Origin: Nitrosomonas sp.
GTDB lineage: Bacteria; Pseudomonadota; Gammaproteobacteria; Burkholderiales; Nitrosomonadaceae
NCBI RefSeq assembly: GCF_020852615.1
Contig: NZ_JADZAJ010000030.1
Coordinates: 1-64,000, forward strand
Direction: 5' to 3'
DNA: 64,000 nt
The notes beneath the pieces are model-generated. The model ran no database searches, was not told where the DNA came from, and worked only from the letters and a program-made list of their open reading frames with translations. Below, in pieces: positions 25,517 through 36,367 of this stretch. Position 1 is the stretch's first letter; every line of letters begins with the position of its first letter. The position numbers and the translations under genes were made by a program.

Positions 25517-28500
25517 GTATCAGTTTTTGCAGATGTCTTGAGCTGCCCGGGAGCAATCAGACTGTAGATCACCGGCAGCACCAGCAGCACCACTGCCAGT
25601 GTAGTCAGCATGCCGCCAACCACGACCAGCGCGAAAGGACGTTGCGTTTCACTGCCAACGCCAGTAGATAACGCCATTGGTAATAAACCGAATAGCGCCA
25701 GCAAGGATGCCATCAGAACAGGGCGTAACCGTTCTGTCGCACCTTCCAGCAGGGCGGACAGCAATTTTTCACCATGTTGACAACGCATTTCAGCTGCTGA
25801 CAGAACAAGGACACCCATCAGGGAAGCTTGCCCCAGCAACGCGATGAAACCAATGGCAGCGCTGACTGAAAGCGGAATGCCGGCAAACAGGAGAGCAAAT
25901 ACGCCACCCGTCAGGGCAAAAGGAACCGCAGCCAGAATTGCCAGAGCACTGCGACCGCTGTTCAGGGCAGCGTAAAGCAACCCCAATACCAGCAGCACTG
26001 CAACCGGTATTACCAGCTGCATCCGTCTGGCTGCACGTTCCTGATTTTCAAATTCACCTCCCCAGACCAGATAATGTCCATCCGGCGCCCTGATTCCGGA
26101 CTCGACGGCCGTGATCGCATCCTGAATTACCGACCCCATGTCACGATCTTTCACATTGAATTTAAGTGCGAGGAAACGGATATTACCTTCACGTACAATC
26201 GAGGCTACCCCGTTACTGATCTGAATATCGGCCAACTGCCGTAATGGAATACGGGCTCCTGACGGGGCAGCAACAGGCAGATCTGCTATTTTGTCGAGAT
26301 CATCATGAGCGGGTTTGGGCAGCAGAAGACGCACGGGAACGGGCCGCTCTTCTTCCCAGTATTGTGTTACCACCCGCCCGGCAAGCGCGGTTTCAACTGA
26401 TCTTGCCGCATCTTCAACCGGAATTCCGGCACGCGCCAGCGCTGGGCGATTCAGCCGGATATGCAGCTGCGGGCTGGATACATCCCGATACAGATCAAGC
26501 TCTGTTACACCGGGTACTTCTTTGAGCACTGCCCTGGCCTGTTTTAAGGTGTCGCGCATGAGAGTCAGATCATGACCAAAGATCTTCAGGACAACCTGAC
26601 CCCGTACTCCGCTTACCGCTTCTTCAACACTATCCCTGATCGGTTGGGAAAAATTGAAGCGCACGCCGGGGATTGCCGCAAGCGAGTTACGCATCGCCTG
26701 AATCAGCTGTGGCTTATCCTGTCCACTGCGCCACTCGTTCCGGGGTTTCAGCCGCACAAATGTTTTCAGCATATTGACACCTTCATTATCAGTGCCATCT
26801 TCCGGCCGTCCATGTTCGGTATGCACATCCAGCGTCTCGGGGAAGGTGCGTAAACGCTGATGAACCTCCTGCAGCACTTCCTGGCTTTTTTCCAGCGCAA
26901 TACTGGCTGGCATTTCAACAAATATGGCCAGATCACCTTCATCCAGTTCAGGCAGAAATTCTGTTCCCAGTCGGGTGGAGGTAAATGTACCCGTTATCAG
27001 GAGAATGGCTGCCAGCGCAACGGTAACACCGCGCAATGTCAGGATTTGAGTCAACAGTCTGCGATAACTGTTGCGCAGCCTTCCAATCCAGCCGGGTTCA
27101 GTCAATTTGACATGCTCCGGTCTGAACAGACAGGCGCACAGTGCAGGCACCACTGTCAGTGAAAAAACCAGCGCTCCCCCAAGAGCAAAAGCATAGGTAA
27201 GCGCAAGCGGCCGGAAAATGCGTCCCTCCACTGATTGCAGGGTAAATACCGGCATCAGTGCAGCAATGATGATCAACATGGAAAAAAGGACCGGGCGCCC
27301 GACTTCCCTCGCCGAACGGATTACCAGTTGCCGCACGGCCTGTCTGCTGGCGGGCCGTTCGTGCCGAATGGCATGGATGATATTTTCAACCAGCACGACA
27401 GCACCATCGACCAGAATGCCGAAATCAATTGCTCCCATGGAAATCAGGTTGGCGGGCAACCCCAGGGCGTGCAAACCCCAAAAAGCCACCAGCAGCGATA
27501 GCGGGATGACAGCCGCGACAATAATGGATCCGGTAATGCTGCGCAGAAAGAACCAGACAATCCCGACCACCAGCAGGAAACCGTGCAGAAGGTTTTCGTG
27601 CACAGTCGTCAGTGTGTGGTTCACCAGCACACTTCGGTCGTACACTGCTTCAATTTTCATCCCGGCCGGGAGAATGCTTGAATTCAGCATTTCAACCTGA
27701 TGGTGAATTTCTTCAAGTACACGGGAAGGATTTTCGCCCCGGCGCATCAAAACCAGCCCTTCAACGACTTCTTTCCTGTCGTTCCATGCCACTGATCCCC
27801 GTCGCGGCGTGGCTGCGAGTTTAACAACAGCCACATCACCGAGAGTAAGCGGTGAGCTGTTACTGGTTTTCAGGGGAATTTTCTTAATATCCTCCGCCGA
27901 ATCAATATAGCCAATCCCGCGAATGGTGAGTTCCTGGTCGCCGTGGCGCAAAAACCCTCCTCCAACATTAAGGTTGGCCTTGCGGAGCGCTTCTTCAAGC
28001 TTCTCCAGTGTAAGACTGGCACCATACAGCCTGGCCGGATCTGCCTCAACATGGATTTCCCTGAGAAACCCACCAAAAGGAATAACATCAGCGACTCCCT
28101 GAATCTGCCGTAAAACACGGGTAATGTTCCATTGCATTTCCGAGCGTATCTGATAAAGGTCATGACGATCACTCATCACACGAAAACGATAAATCTTGCC
28201 CAGCGGCGTGGCATCGGGCGCCAGTGCCGGTATGACACCTTCCGGCAGATCCGCCTGGGCCAGCCGCTGATTGACAACCATGCGGCTGACAAAGGAATCC
28301 GCATGGTCATCAAAAATCAGTGTTACCAGCGATAAACCAAACAGACTCTCGCTGCGTAACAGTGTCATGCCTGGTGTGCCGTTAAGTGCGCGCTCCAGTG
28401 GGATGGTCACCTGGCGTTCAATCTCCTCGGCTGCATAACCTGGCATCTGCGTAATGACCTGCACCTGAACATTGGTGACGTCCGGAAAAGCCTCGATTGC

Positions 28501-28608
28501 AATCGCCTGATAAGCCCGGATACCAAAGATGGCAACGATGACTGCGAAGAACAACACAGCCAGCCGCCGGTGAACGCTATTTTCAATAACCGGGTTCAGC
28601 ATAGGCAC
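25513..28608 (-). CDS. czcA: heavy-metal RND efflux pump (CzcA family)
   Basis: A 1031-residue inner-membrane proton antiporter with 12 predicted helices and two large periplasmic loops (about 34-340 and 540-865). The fourth helix reads DFGILVDGAVVLVENII, the divalent-cation type (Co/Zn/Cd/Ni-like), not the CusA copper/silver motif. EFLPELDEGDLAIF starts the second porter region and the last helices have the usual GVGSETQRPFALVVVGGM. It expels metal from the periplasm through the MFP and outer-membrane partners flanking it. Which metal is inference. Confidence 0.9.
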   Translation of the reverse strand: MPMLNPVIENSVHRRLAVLFFAVIVAIFGIRAYQAIAIEAFPDVTNVQVQVITQMPGYAAEEIERQVTIPLERALNGTPGMTLLRSESLFGLSLVTLIFDDHADSFVSRMVVNQRLAQADLPEGVIPALAPDATPLGKIYRFRVMSDRHDLYQIRSEMQWNITRVLRQIQGVADVIPFGGFLREIHVEADPARLYGASLTLEKLEEALRKANLNVGGGFLRHGDQELTIRGIGYIDSAEDIKKIPLKTSNSSPLTLGDVAVVKLAATPRRGSVAWNDRKEVVEGLVLMRRGENPSRVLEEIHHQVEMLNSSILPAGMKIEAVYDRSVLVNHTLTTVHENLLHGFLLVVGIVWFFLRSITGSIIVAAVIPLSLLVAFWGLHALGLPANLISMGAIDFGILVDGAVVLVENIIHAIRHERPASRQAVRQLVIRSAREVGRPVLFSMLIIIAALMPVFTLQSVEGRIFRPLALTYAFALGGALVFSLTVVPALCACLFRPEHVKLTEPGWIGRLRNSYRRLLTQILTLRGVTVALAAILLITGTFTSTRLGTEFLPELDEGDLAIFVEMPASIALEKSQEVLQEVHQRLRTFPETLDVHTEHGRPEDGTDNEGVNMLKTFVRLKPRNEWRSGQDKPQLIQAMRNSLAAIPGVRFNFSQPIRDSVEEAVSGVRGQVVLKIFGHDLTLMRDTLKQARAVLKEVPGVTELDLYRDVSSPQLHIRLNRPALARAGIPVEDAARSVETALAGRVVTQYWEEERPVPVRLLLPKPAHDDLDKIADLPVAAPSGARIPLRQLADIQISNGVASIVREGNIRFLALKFNVKDRDMGSVIQDAITAVESGIRAPDGHYLVWGGEFENQERAARRMQLVIPVAVLLVLGLLYAALNSGRSALAILAAVPFALTGGVFALLFAGIPLSVSAAIGFIALLGQASLMGVLVLSAAEMRCQHGEKLLSALLEGATERLRPVLMASLLALFGLLPMALSTGVGSETQRPFALVVVGGMLTTLAVVLLVLPVIYSLIAPGQLKTSAKTDT

Positions 28609-29739
28609 TTAAAGCAGTTGTTCGGCAGCACCATCCAGCAACAAAGCTCCTTTTACCACCACTTTTTCACCTGCCTGCACCCCTTCCAGAATAATTACAC
28701 GATTACCGTATGAATTGCCGGTACGAACTGAGCGCGATTCATACGAACCATCGGCGCGCTGAACATACACAATCTGCTGACCGCCTTCTTTAATCAAAAC
28801 AGCTGTGGCTGGCAGGTTCAAACGAATGGCATCATCCGTCATGTTTAATTGCACCTCGGCCAGCATTCCGGCTGACAGATGATTCGATCGCCCTGATTGT
28901 TCCGATCGTCCCCTGAAAGCAAGGTAAACGGGAACACGACGCTGATCTGCACTGACAACCTGCCCCATGCCATCTATCACCGCTTCCAGCCTGGCTCCCG
29001 TTCCCGGTATATACACATCGGCTGACCGGCCAGCGGCAATCTTGCCAATATCGTTCTCCGGAATATCGACAATTACCCATAATCTGTCAGGATCACCTAT
29101 CTCTGCCAGTGCTTCATCTCCTGGAGATACCACGCTGCCGGTACTTGCTTTAATGCTGAGAACGGTACCATTTGCTGGTGCACGCAGCACAAAATGATCC
29201 CCTTTGCCGCTTCCGAATAACTCAACAGCATGCCTGGCCCGCTCCAGCTCGGCCCGGGCCTCCCTGAGAGCGGTTGCCGCACTGAAATGCTCCACCTCCA
29301 GACCGATACCTTTTCTGATCATCTCATTCTGGCGGCGCAACAGATCTTCTGCTGCTGCATTTCTGGCCAGAGCCTGATTCAGTTCTGCTCGCGCCGCTGC
29401 CACATCCGCACTTTGCAAAGTCATGAGTGGCGAACCGGCCCTGACAACTTCGCCTGGCCGCACATCAACTGAAAGAACACGTGCTGTCACAGGAGAACCG
29501 ATCGCTGCCATTGCCTGTGGCCTGAAAGCGATTCTCCCGGGCAGGATGCCGCTTAAAACGCTCCCTCCTGTACCGGCTGCTTCAACCACAATAAACCGGC
29601 GGGAGGCTTCAGCCATCGTCAATCCATCTGTTTTGCTTTTCTGTTGCAGTACAGGTTCCCCCGATTGCGAGCAGGCAGCCGGAAACATCATAGCCAGTAA
29701 CAAGCAGAGGTAATGTAAAGTGGAACTTATTAACCTCAT
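28609..29739 (-). CDS. czcB: periplasmic adaptor of metal efflux (CzcB family)
   Basis: A 376-residue membrane fusion protein, first gene of the operon. The signal sequence ends in a lipobox-like FPAAC near residue 23, so it is probably a lipoprotein. The order is a beta-barrel/lipoyl half (VTARVLSVDVRPGEVVRAGSPLMTLQSAD), a helical hairpin (about 110-170) and the second lipoyl half (LRAPANGTVLSIKASTGSVVSPGDE), then the beta-barrel domain. No histidine-rich metal-binding N-terminus is seen. The stop immediately precedes the pump start. Confidence 0.85.
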   Translation of the reverse strand: MRLISSTLHYLCLLLAMMFPAACSQSGEPVLQQKSKTDGLTMAEASRRFIVVEAAGTGGSVLSGILPGRIAFRPQAMAAIGSPVTARVLSVDVRPGEVVRAGSPLMTLQSADVAAARAELNQALARNAAAEDLLRRQNEMIRKGIGLEVEHFSAATALREARAELERARHAVELFGSGKGDHFVLRAPANGTVLSIKASTGSVVSPGDEALAEIGDPDRLWVIVDIPENDIGKIAAGRSADVYIPGTGARLEAVIDGMGQVVSADQRRVPVYLAFRGRSEQSGRSNHLSAGMLAEVQLNMTDDAIRLNLPATAVLIKEGGQQIVYVQRADGSYESRSVRTGNSYGNRVIILEGVQAGEKVVVKGALLLDGAAEQLL

Positions 29740-29842
29740 TCAAATCCAGTAGGAGAAGTAATTGTTTTTTGAGCAAATCAAGAGCACGCACCATAACAGG
29801 GCATTCCTTAAAAAATCCTGAAAGCAGCATAAAAATAACGAG

Positions 29843-30514
29843 ATGAGAATTCTTCTGGTTGAAGATGACAGTGCACTGCGCGATGCACTTTCTCAGGCAT
29901 TGCGACTGGCGCGTTACGGTGTTGATCCTGTGTCGGATGGTCAGGCGGCAGACAACGCATTACTGGCTAATTCCTACGATCTGGTGGTGCTTGATCTTGG
30001 TTTACCCTATCTTGACGGCATAGAAGTACTGCAACGCCTGCGTAACCGACAGGACCACACTCCCGTTCTGGTCCTGTCTGCTCGTGATGACATCAGTGAA
30101 CGTGTACAGGGGCTTAAAACAGGGGCCGATGACTACCTCACCAAACCTTTCGCACTACCGGAGCTGGAAGCCCGCATCAAAGCATTGCTTCGCCGTGCAT
30201 CCGGTGGAAAAATGCAGCTCGTTCACGGGCCACTGGAATTTGACCTGGACGGCCGTATTGTATTGATCGATGGCAAACCGGCAGATTTTTCCGTACGCGA
30301 AATGGCGATTCTGGAAGTGCTGATGCAGCGTTCGGGACAAGTGGTAATTAAAACCCGCCTTGCCCAGAGAATCAGTGACTGGGAAAATGAAATCGGTGTT
30401 AATACGATTGAGGTTTATATCCACCGGCTGCGCAAAAGGCTGGAGCCGAGAGGGGTACGCATTCGTACGATTCACGGATTAGGCTATTTACTTGAGCCTT
30501 ATGTCACCACTTAA
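29843..30514 (+). CDS. OmpR-family response regulator
   Basis: A 223-residue two-domain regulator. The receiver has the acidic pair in VEDDSALRDAL, phospho-acceptor D51 in LVVLDLGLPYLDG and the switch lysine in DDYLTKPF; the C-terminal winged helix reads REMAILEVLMQRSGQVVIKTRLAQRI to RKRLEPRGVRIRTIHGLGYLL. It is divergent from the czcBAC operon with a 103-base gap and is co-transcribed with the sensor gene, whose start it overlaps by 23 bases, so it is the likely regulator of the efflux operon. Confidence 0.88.
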   Translation: MRILLVEDDSALRDALSQALRLARYGVDPVSDGQAADNALLANSYDLVVLDLGLPYLDGIEVLQRLRNRQDHTPVLVLSARDDISERVQGLKTGADDYLTKPFALPELEARIKALLRRASGGKMQLVHGPLEFDLDGRIVLIDGKPADFSVREMAILEVLMQRSGQVVIKTRLAQRISDWENEIGVNTIEVYIHRLRKRLEPRGVRIRTIHGLGYLLEPYVTT

Positions 30515-31892
30515 TCGTCTGACATTACGTCAGAGACTGCTGCTCTGGCTATTACTCCCCATTGTGGGGCTGATCGCAATCTGGGCCTGGGCCACCTACG
30601 CAATCGTTTTGTATTTCGCCAATCTCGCCCATGACCGGGCACTGGAAGATACCGTGCAGACGCTGGCCGGACAGGTTCATATTGAACAAAACCGGATTAA
30701 CATCAACCTGCCACCGGCTGCACACCGTATGCTGGAGTTCGATCAGATGGATACGGTCTATTTCAGTGTTTCGGATGAACATGAGCAACAGTTGGCCGGT
30801 AATCACAAACTGCCCCCCAACCCGGAAAGCAGCAAAACACCAGAAAAAACCCGGTTTTACAGCGACACTATCAACGGAGTGAATTTACGCCTGGCGGAAT
30901 ATGTCATTGCAAATGAACATAACAGGGGTGAAATTTATGTTCGTGTAGCCGAAACATTGAACAAACGCGAAACACTCGCACGCGAAATTCTTATCTATGT
31001 GCTGGCAGCACAGTTTCTTTTTCTTACCGGCATTGTGCTGCTTGTCTGGCATGGTATTGGCCGTGGTATTGCCCCGCTGAGCCGGATACGCGATGCGATA
31101 GCGCTGCGTACTCACGAGGATTTAAGCCCGCTGGATGAAACCGGATTACCGGTGGAGGTCTGTGAACAGGTACGTGTCATCAATGATCTGATGATGCGTT
31201 TAGGCCGGACGATTACAACACAGCAACGTTTTATTGCGGATGCCACTCACCAGTTACGCACTCCCATCACTGTCCTGCGCACCCAGGCCGAGCTTGCTCT
31301 GCGAGCCGATGCAAAAGATTTGCATACTTTTGTTATAAAACTGGCAGCCGCTTCAGCCCGTCTTTCCCGCCTGGCCAATCAGTTGCTTAATCTGAGCCGG
31401 GCCGAAGCCGGATTGACGGATACAACAAAATTCACCCGATTTGGAGTGGGTGAATGGGTCGAAGATGTTGTTGCCGAATATGTACCGGCTGCGCTGGATA
31501 AACATATCGAAGTCAGTGTCAGCATTGCAGATGACATGCCGGCGATACGCGGAAACCGGCAGCTCCTGTTCGAAATGCTGGCTAATCTGGTTGATAATGC
31601 CATCCGCTATACACAGGCAGATGGAAAAATCGAGATTGTTGCCCAGTACGCTGATGAAAGCGTGATCCTGATTATCACGGACAATGGCCCGGGGATCCCT
31701 GAAGCCGAAAGGGAGCACGTTCTGGAGCGTTTCTATCGGGGAGTTGAAGTCAGTACTGAAGGGAGCGGTCTGGGATTAGCCATCGCGCAGGAGATTCTCA
31801 AACTGCATGGCGGACGTCTGACACTTGCCGCGGCACCACAAAATACCGGATTATGTGTAACGGTTGAAATTCCAGCTGTAACAGCGGTCTGA
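30492..31892 (+). CDS. sensor histidine kinase paired with the OmpR-type regulator
   Basis: A 466-residue membrane kinase. Two transmembrane helices (about 16-39 and 164-186) flank a periplasmic 2CSK_N-type sensor region, as in TctE/QseC kinases. A HAMP-like linker follows, then the dimer domain with phospho-acceptor histidine in FIADATHQLRTPITVLRTQ, and the ATPase with N box NLVDNAIRYTQ, G1 TDNGPGIP and G2 GSGLGLAI. The periplasmic region shows no metal-binding cysteine or histidine cluster, so metal sensing is an inference from the divergent efflux genes. Confidence 0.85.
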   Translation: MSLMSPLNRLTLRQRLLLWLLLPIVGLIAIWAWATYAIVLYFANLAHDRALEDTVQTLAGQVHIEQNRININLPPAAHRMLEFDQMDTVYFSVSDEHEQQLAGNHKLPPNPESSKTPEKTRFYSDTINGVNLRLAEYVIANEHNRGEIYVRVAETLNKRETLAREILIYVLAAQFLFLTGIVLLVWHGIGRGIAPLSRIRDAIALRTHEDLSPLDETGLPVEVCEQVRVINDLMMRLGRTITTQQRFIADATHQLRTPITVLRTQAELALRADAKDLHTFVIKLAAASARLSRLANQLLNLSRAEAGLTDTTKFTRFGVGEWVEDVVAEYVPAALDKHIEVSVSIADDMPAIRGNRQLLFEMLANLVDNAIRYTQADGKIEIVAQYADESVILIITDNGPGIPEAEREHVLERFYRGVEVSTEGSGLGLAIAQEILKLHGGRLTLAAAPQNTGLCVTVEIPAVTAV

Positions 31893-31914
31893 CACCGAAA
31901 AAATTACCGGACAA

Positions 31915-33426
31915 TCAGGCGAGAAAAAGCCGGTAAGCGGGGTTGCTGCTCTCATCCCAGAAGTTGTAGCCCAATTTATCGAGAAACAGATTAAATGTCT
32001 GTTTTTCTTCCGGCGAGACTTGTATACCTATCAGGACACGGCCAAAATCAGCGCCATGATTGCGATAGTGAAATAAACTGATATTCCAGTGATCGCTCAT
32101 GTTATTCAGAAAATTCATCAGCGCACCAGGGCGATCCGGAAATTCGAAGCGATACAGGATTTCATGTTCAACCCCCCGGGAACGCCCGCCCACCATATGG
32201 CGGATGTGCAGCTTGGCCATTTCGTTATCGGTCATATCCTCGGTTCTCAGATCGTTTTCCCGCAGTATCCGGATCAGGTGCTGTGACTCTTCACGATTAC
32301 GCACTGACACACCTACAAAAACATGAGCCATCCTGGGATCTGCATAGCGATAATTGAATTCTGTAATATTACGAGCTCCCAGCAGGTTACAGAATTTTTT
32401 GAAGCTTCCCGGTTTTTCCGGAATCGTCACGGCAAATACCGCTTCACGCTGTTCACCCAGCTCAGCCCGCTCAGAAACATGACGCAGGCGATCAAAATTC
32501 ATGTTTGCACCGGAGGCAACTGCAACCAGGGTTTCATGCATTATGTTTTTTTGCCGGGTATACAGCTTTAGCCCGGCAACTGAAAGTGCTCCGGAAGGTT
32601 CAACGATAGAACGCGTATCCTCGAAAATATCCTTGATGGCCGCACAAATTGCATCTGAATCTACCAGTATGATTTCATCCACCAGTTCGCGGCACAGCCG
32701 GAAAGTTTCCTCACCAACCAGGCGAACGGCTACCCCATCGGCAAACAAACCCACTTGCGGAAGTTCAACACGACGCCCCTCCTGCAAAGAGAGATACATG
32801 GCATTTGAATCAACAGGCTCCACCCCAATAATTCTGATATCCGGGCGCAATCGTTTCACATACGCAGCAATACCTGAAATCAGCCCGCCACCACCTATTG
32901 GTACAAAAATAGCGTGAATTTTGCCCGGATGCTGGCGCAGGATTTCCATGGCAATCGTACCCTGCCCGGCAATTACATCCGGATCATCGTAAGGATGAAC
33001 AAATGCAACCCCTTTTTCTTCAGCAAGGTTCCGGGCATATTCATAGGCATCATTGTAAGAATCCCCTTGCAGCAGCACGGCTGCACCCATTGCCATCACG
33101 GCATTAATTTTGATTTGCGGTGTTGTTGCCGGCATGACAATCGTGGCGGAACAACCCAGTTTCTGTGCAGCCAGCGCCACGCCCTGCGCATGATTTCCCG
33201 CCGAAGCCGCAACCACCCCCTGCTGCAGCACATCAGGAGCAAGCCTGGCCATCTTGTTATACGCGCCGCGCAACTTGAATGAGAAAACCTGCTGCATGTC
33301 TTCTCTTTTCAGTAATACCCGGTTATGAATTCGGGCAGACAGCGATGGAGCAGAGTCCAGCGGCGTCTCGCTGGCAACATCATAAACATGCGCAGTCAGT
33401 ATTCTTTCAAGGTAGTCATTTGCCAT
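31915..33426 (-). CDS. ilvA: biosynthetic threonine ammonia-lyase
   Basis: A 503-residue PLP enzyme that makes 2-oxobutanoate from threonine, the first step of isoleucine synthesis. The PLP lysine is K51 in FSFKLRGAYNKM, the phosphate loop is in PIGGGGLISG, and residues about 330-503 hold two ACT-like regulatory domains, as in the long isoleucine-inhibited form. It begins a minus-strand series and converges with the sensor kinase, with only 22 bases between stops. Confidence 0.95.
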   Translation of the reverse strand: MANDYLERILTAHVYDVASETPLDSAPSLSARIHNRVLLKREDMQQVFSFKLRGAYNKMARLAPDVLQQGVVAASAGNHAQGVALAAQKLGCSATIVMPATTPQIKINAVMAMGAAVLLQGDSYNDAYEYARNLAEEKGVAFVHPYDDPDVIAGQGTIAMEILRQHPGKIHAIFVPIGGGGLISGIAAYVKRLRPDIRIIGVEPVDSNAMYLSLQEGRRVELPQVGLFADGVAVRLVGEETFRLCRELVDEIILVDSDAICAAIKDIFEDTRSIVEPSGALSVAGLKLYTRQKNIMHETLVAVASGANMNFDRLRHVSERAELGEQREAVFAVTIPEKPGSFKKFCNLLGARNITEFNYRYADPRMAHVFVGVSVRNREESQHLIRILRENDLRTEDMTDNEMAKLHIRHMVGGRSRGVEHEILYRFEFPDRPGALMNFLNNMSDHWNISLFHYRNHGADFGRVLIGIQVSPEEKQTFNLFLDKLGYNFWDESSNPAYRLFLA

Positions 33427-33538
33427 GTTATGAATGCCTGGAGGTGTTCAGCGTCGTACGGAGAAAAAAACTGTTTTTTGTATCTGTATCAGATTCTGAT
33501 GAGAAATGAACCCGGTTTGTGATCGGTTATCACAAACG

Positions 33539-34720
33539 TCAGGCCTGTTGCAGTCCGCGAGCAAGATCAGCTTTGAGATCATCCGGTGATTCCAGGCCAA
33601 CGGCAAGGCGCAGCAAACCATCCCGGATTCCGGCAGCTTCACGGGCTTCCTGGCTGATGCGCCCATGGGTTGTAGTCGCCGGGTGAGTCAGTGTACTTTT
33701 GGCATCTCCCAGATTTGCGGTAATCGATATCACCCTGGCTGCGTTGATTACACGCCAGGCGGCTTCCCTGCCACCTTTCACCTCAAATGAAACGATACCT
33801 CCACCTGTTTTTTGCTGACGCATTGCCAGTTCATGCTGTGGATGTGATGACAGACCGGGGTAAAACACCCGCTCTATCCGGGGATGCGCTTCCAGCCAGC
33901 GCGCCATTTCCAAAGCATGATCAGAATGTGCCTTCACTCTGAGATTTAATGTTTCCAGTCCTTTTAAAATAATCCAGGCATTAAATGCACTCAGAGACGG
34001 GCCGGCTGTTCGCAAAAAACTGAAAATCCCGCTGTCCATCAGTAAATCGCGTTTTCCCAGGATTGCTCCTCCCAGCACCCGGCCCTGTCCATCCAAATAT
34101 TTTGTAGCCGAGTGGATTACCAGATCTGCCCCCAGCTTGAGCGGTTGCTGTATGACCGGGGTACAGAAACAGTTATCGACAGCCAGCCACGCCCCAGCTC
34201 GTTTGGCGATTTCTGCCAGTGCGGCAATATCAGAAATTTCAGTTAACGGGTTGGAGGGTGTTTCCAGAAAAAACAACCGGGTGCCGGATTTGACTGCAGC
34301 CTGCCATTCAGCGGGGTCAGTGGCTGAAACAAAGGTTGTTTGGATATTGAAGCGACTGAGAATATTGCTGAACAGACTAACGGTAGATCCGAACAGGCTG
34401 CGTGAAGCGACAATATGATCCCCGGCGGATAACAGGCCCATTACACAGGTAAGAATCGCAGACATACCGGTTGATGTTGCAATACAGGCCTCTGCACCTT
34501 CCAGAACAGCCAGCCGTTCCTGCATGGCTGTTACAGTCGGATTGGTAAAGCGCGAATAGATATTGCCGGGCTCCTGCCCTGAGAAGCGCGCTGCGGCCTG
34601 CTCGGCACTGCCGAATACGAAACTTGAAGTCAGATAAAGCGCTTCCGAGTGTTCATTAAACTGGCTGCGGTGTATACCTGTATGTATGGCCAGTGTTTCC
34701 GGGTCTAATTCATCATTCAT
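33539..34720 (-). CDS. metZ: O-succinylhomoserine sulfhydrylase
   Basis: A 393-residue PLP enzyme of the Cys/Met metabolism family that joins O-succinylhomoserine and sulfide to give homocysteine. Signs are SSFVFGSAEQAAARF, EGAEACIATSTGMSAI, the DNCFCTP strand and the PLP lysine in HSATKYLDGQGR near residue 205. The position directly after purF, 16 bases away, is the usual one for metZ in betaproteobacteria and distinguishes it from cystathionine gamma-synthase. Confidence 0.9.
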   Translation of the reverse strand: MNDELDPETLAIHTGIHRSQFNEHSEALYLTSSFVFGSAEQAAARFSGQEPGNIYSRFTNPTVTAMQERLAVLEGAEACIATSTGMSAILTCVMGLLSAGDHIVASRSLFGSTVSLFSNILSRFNIQTTFVSATDPAEWQAAVKSGTRLFFLETPSNPLTEISDIAALAEIAKRAGAWLAVDNCFCTPVIQQPLKLGADLVIHSATKYLDGQGRVLGGAILGKRDLLMDSGIFSFLRTAGPSLSAFNAWIILKGLETLNLRVKAHSDHALEMARWLEAHPRIERVFYPGLSSHPQHELAMRQQKTGGGIVSFEVKGGREAAWRVINAARVISITANLGDAKSTLTHPATTTHGRISQEAREAAGIRDGLLRLAVGLESPDDLKADLARGLQQA

Positions 34721-34736
34721 AGTTGTTTTTTTTATA

Positions 34737-36257
34737 TTACTGATCCATTGACGACAGGGTTAAATCAAGCTGGGTGGTACGCTCTCCCTGGGATAAACCG
34801 GGGTTATTGCGCTGTGACTCTATCCTGTAAAGATATTCCTGTGTGATATTACCTGCGATATATCGCCCGTCAAAGCAGGAGGTTTCAAAATTTCTGATAT
34901 GTGGATCAATCCGGATAATCGCCTGTTTGAGTGCATCCAGATCCTGATAGATCAGATAATCTGCACCAATCTCACGGCAGATTTCCTTATCGGTACGGTT
35001 TGTTGCAATCAGCTCCTGGCGGGTTGGCATATCAATACCATAGACATTAGGAAAGCGTACCGGCGGCGCAGCTGAAGCAAAATAAATTTTATTGGCTCCC
35101 GCCTCACGTGCCATCAGGACAATTTCCCGGCTGGTTGTCCCGCGCACAATGGAATCATCAACCAGCAGAACATTCTTGCCACGAAACTCAATTTCAATCG
35201 CATTCAGTTTTTGCCGGACTGATTTCCGGCGCTGCTGCTGGCCCGGCATGATAAAAGTTCTGCCCACATAGCGATTTTTGACAAATCCTTCTCTGAAACT
35301 GATGCCAAGGCGATTGGCAAGTTGCAAGGCACTGGGCCGGCTGGATTCAGGAATCGGAATGACGACATCAATATCCAGATGCTTCATATCAGTACTGATT
35401 TTATCTGCCAGATTCACTCCCATATTAAGGCGGGTCTCATAAACTGAAAGACCATCCAGCATGGAATCAGGTCGAGCGAGATAAACGTATTCAAAAATAC
35501 AGGGATTCAGGCTGGATCGGGCAGCACACTGCTGACTATAAAATTGCCCGTCCATATCAATAAAAACAGCTTCCCCGGGAACCACATCGCGAATAAGGCG
35601 AAATCCCATTGTATCCAGCGCAACACTTTCGGAAGCCACCATGTATTCGGCTCCGGCATCCGTTTCAACGGAACCGAATACCAGCGGCCTGATTCCGTAA
35701 GGATCACGAAATGCAAGCAGTCCATAGCCGGCAATCATGGCAATAACAGCGTACGCTCCCTGGCAGCGCTCATGAACACCGGCCACGGCTGAAAAAATTT
35801 CAGCCGGATCAAGCTGATAACCGGTTGTTCGTTCCTGCAGCTCATGTGCCAGCACGTTCAGCAGCACTTCCGAGTCGGAATGTGTATTGACATGCCGTCG
35901 ATCGGAAAGAAACAGCTCCTGATTGAGCGTCTCTGCATTGGTCAGATTGCCGTTATGGGCCAGTACAATACCAAATGGAGAGTTTACGTAAAAAGGTTGT
36001 GCTTCTGCCGGTGAAGTTGAAGATCCTGAGGTGGGATAGCGTACATGTCCAATACCCATATTTCCGGGTAGCGCCCGCATATCCCGGGTACGAAAAACAT
36101 CCCGTACCAGGCCAAGCCCTTTATGCATATGAAAACTGTTACCTTGTGCTGTAACGATACCGGCAGCATCCTGGCCACGATGCTGCAGCATGAGCAAGCC
36201 ATCGTAAAGCAGCTGATTAGCAGGTGATCGGGCAACCACACCTAGAATTCCACACAT
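34737..36257 (-). CDS. purF: amidophosphoribosyltransferase
   Basis: A 506-residue enzyme of the first committed purine step, making phosphoribosylamine from PRPP and glutamine. The mature N-terminal nucleophile is C2 in [18 protein letters not shown] and the glutaminase region follow, and the PRPP loop is [18 protein letters not shown]. Length is typical. It follows cvpA by 110 bases, with a TATAAT box in that gap. Confidence 0.95.
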   Translation of the reverse strand: MCGILGVVARSPANQLLYDGLLMLQHRGQDAAGIVTAQGNSFHMHKGLGLVRDVFRTRDMRALPGNMGIGHVRYPTSGSSTSPAEAQPFYVNSPFGIVLAHNGNLTNAETLNQELFLSDRRHVNTHSDSEVLLNVLAHELQERTTGYQLDPAEIFSAVAGVHERCQGAYAVIAMIAGYGLLAFRDPYGIRPLVFGSVETDAGAEYMVASESVALDTMGFRLIRDVVPGEAVFIDMDGQFYSQQCAARSSLNPCIFEYVYLARPDSMLDGLSVYETRLNMGVNLADKISTDMKHLDIDVVIPIPESSRPSALQLANRLGISFREGFVKNRYVGRTFIMPGQQQRRKSVRQKLNAIEIEFRGKNVLLVDDSIVRGTTSREIVLMAREAGANKIYFASAAPPVRFPNVYGIDMPTRQELIATNRTDKEICREIGADYLIYQDLDALKQAIIRIDPHIRNFETSCFDGRYIAGNITQEYLYRIESQRNNPGLSQGERTTQLDLTLSSMDQ

Positions 36258-36279
36258 AGCGAGCTCGCTGAAAAAGTGG

Positions 36280-36285
36280 ATTATA
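36280..36285 (-). promoter_or_regulatory. TATAAT -10 candidate before purF
   Basis: TATAAT is read on the minus strand 23 to 28 bases before the purF ATG. No -35 of quality was found at 16-18 bases, and no PurR-type operator is recognised. It would place a short leader on an internal purF promoter in the longer operon. Confidence 0.35.
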
Positions 36286-36367
36286 AAAATTTTACGAAAC
36301 CAAAACTCCCCGTATCCGCATCAGCTACAGGGTATAAAACTTCTGTCCGGCAAACCTGAAAAATACG

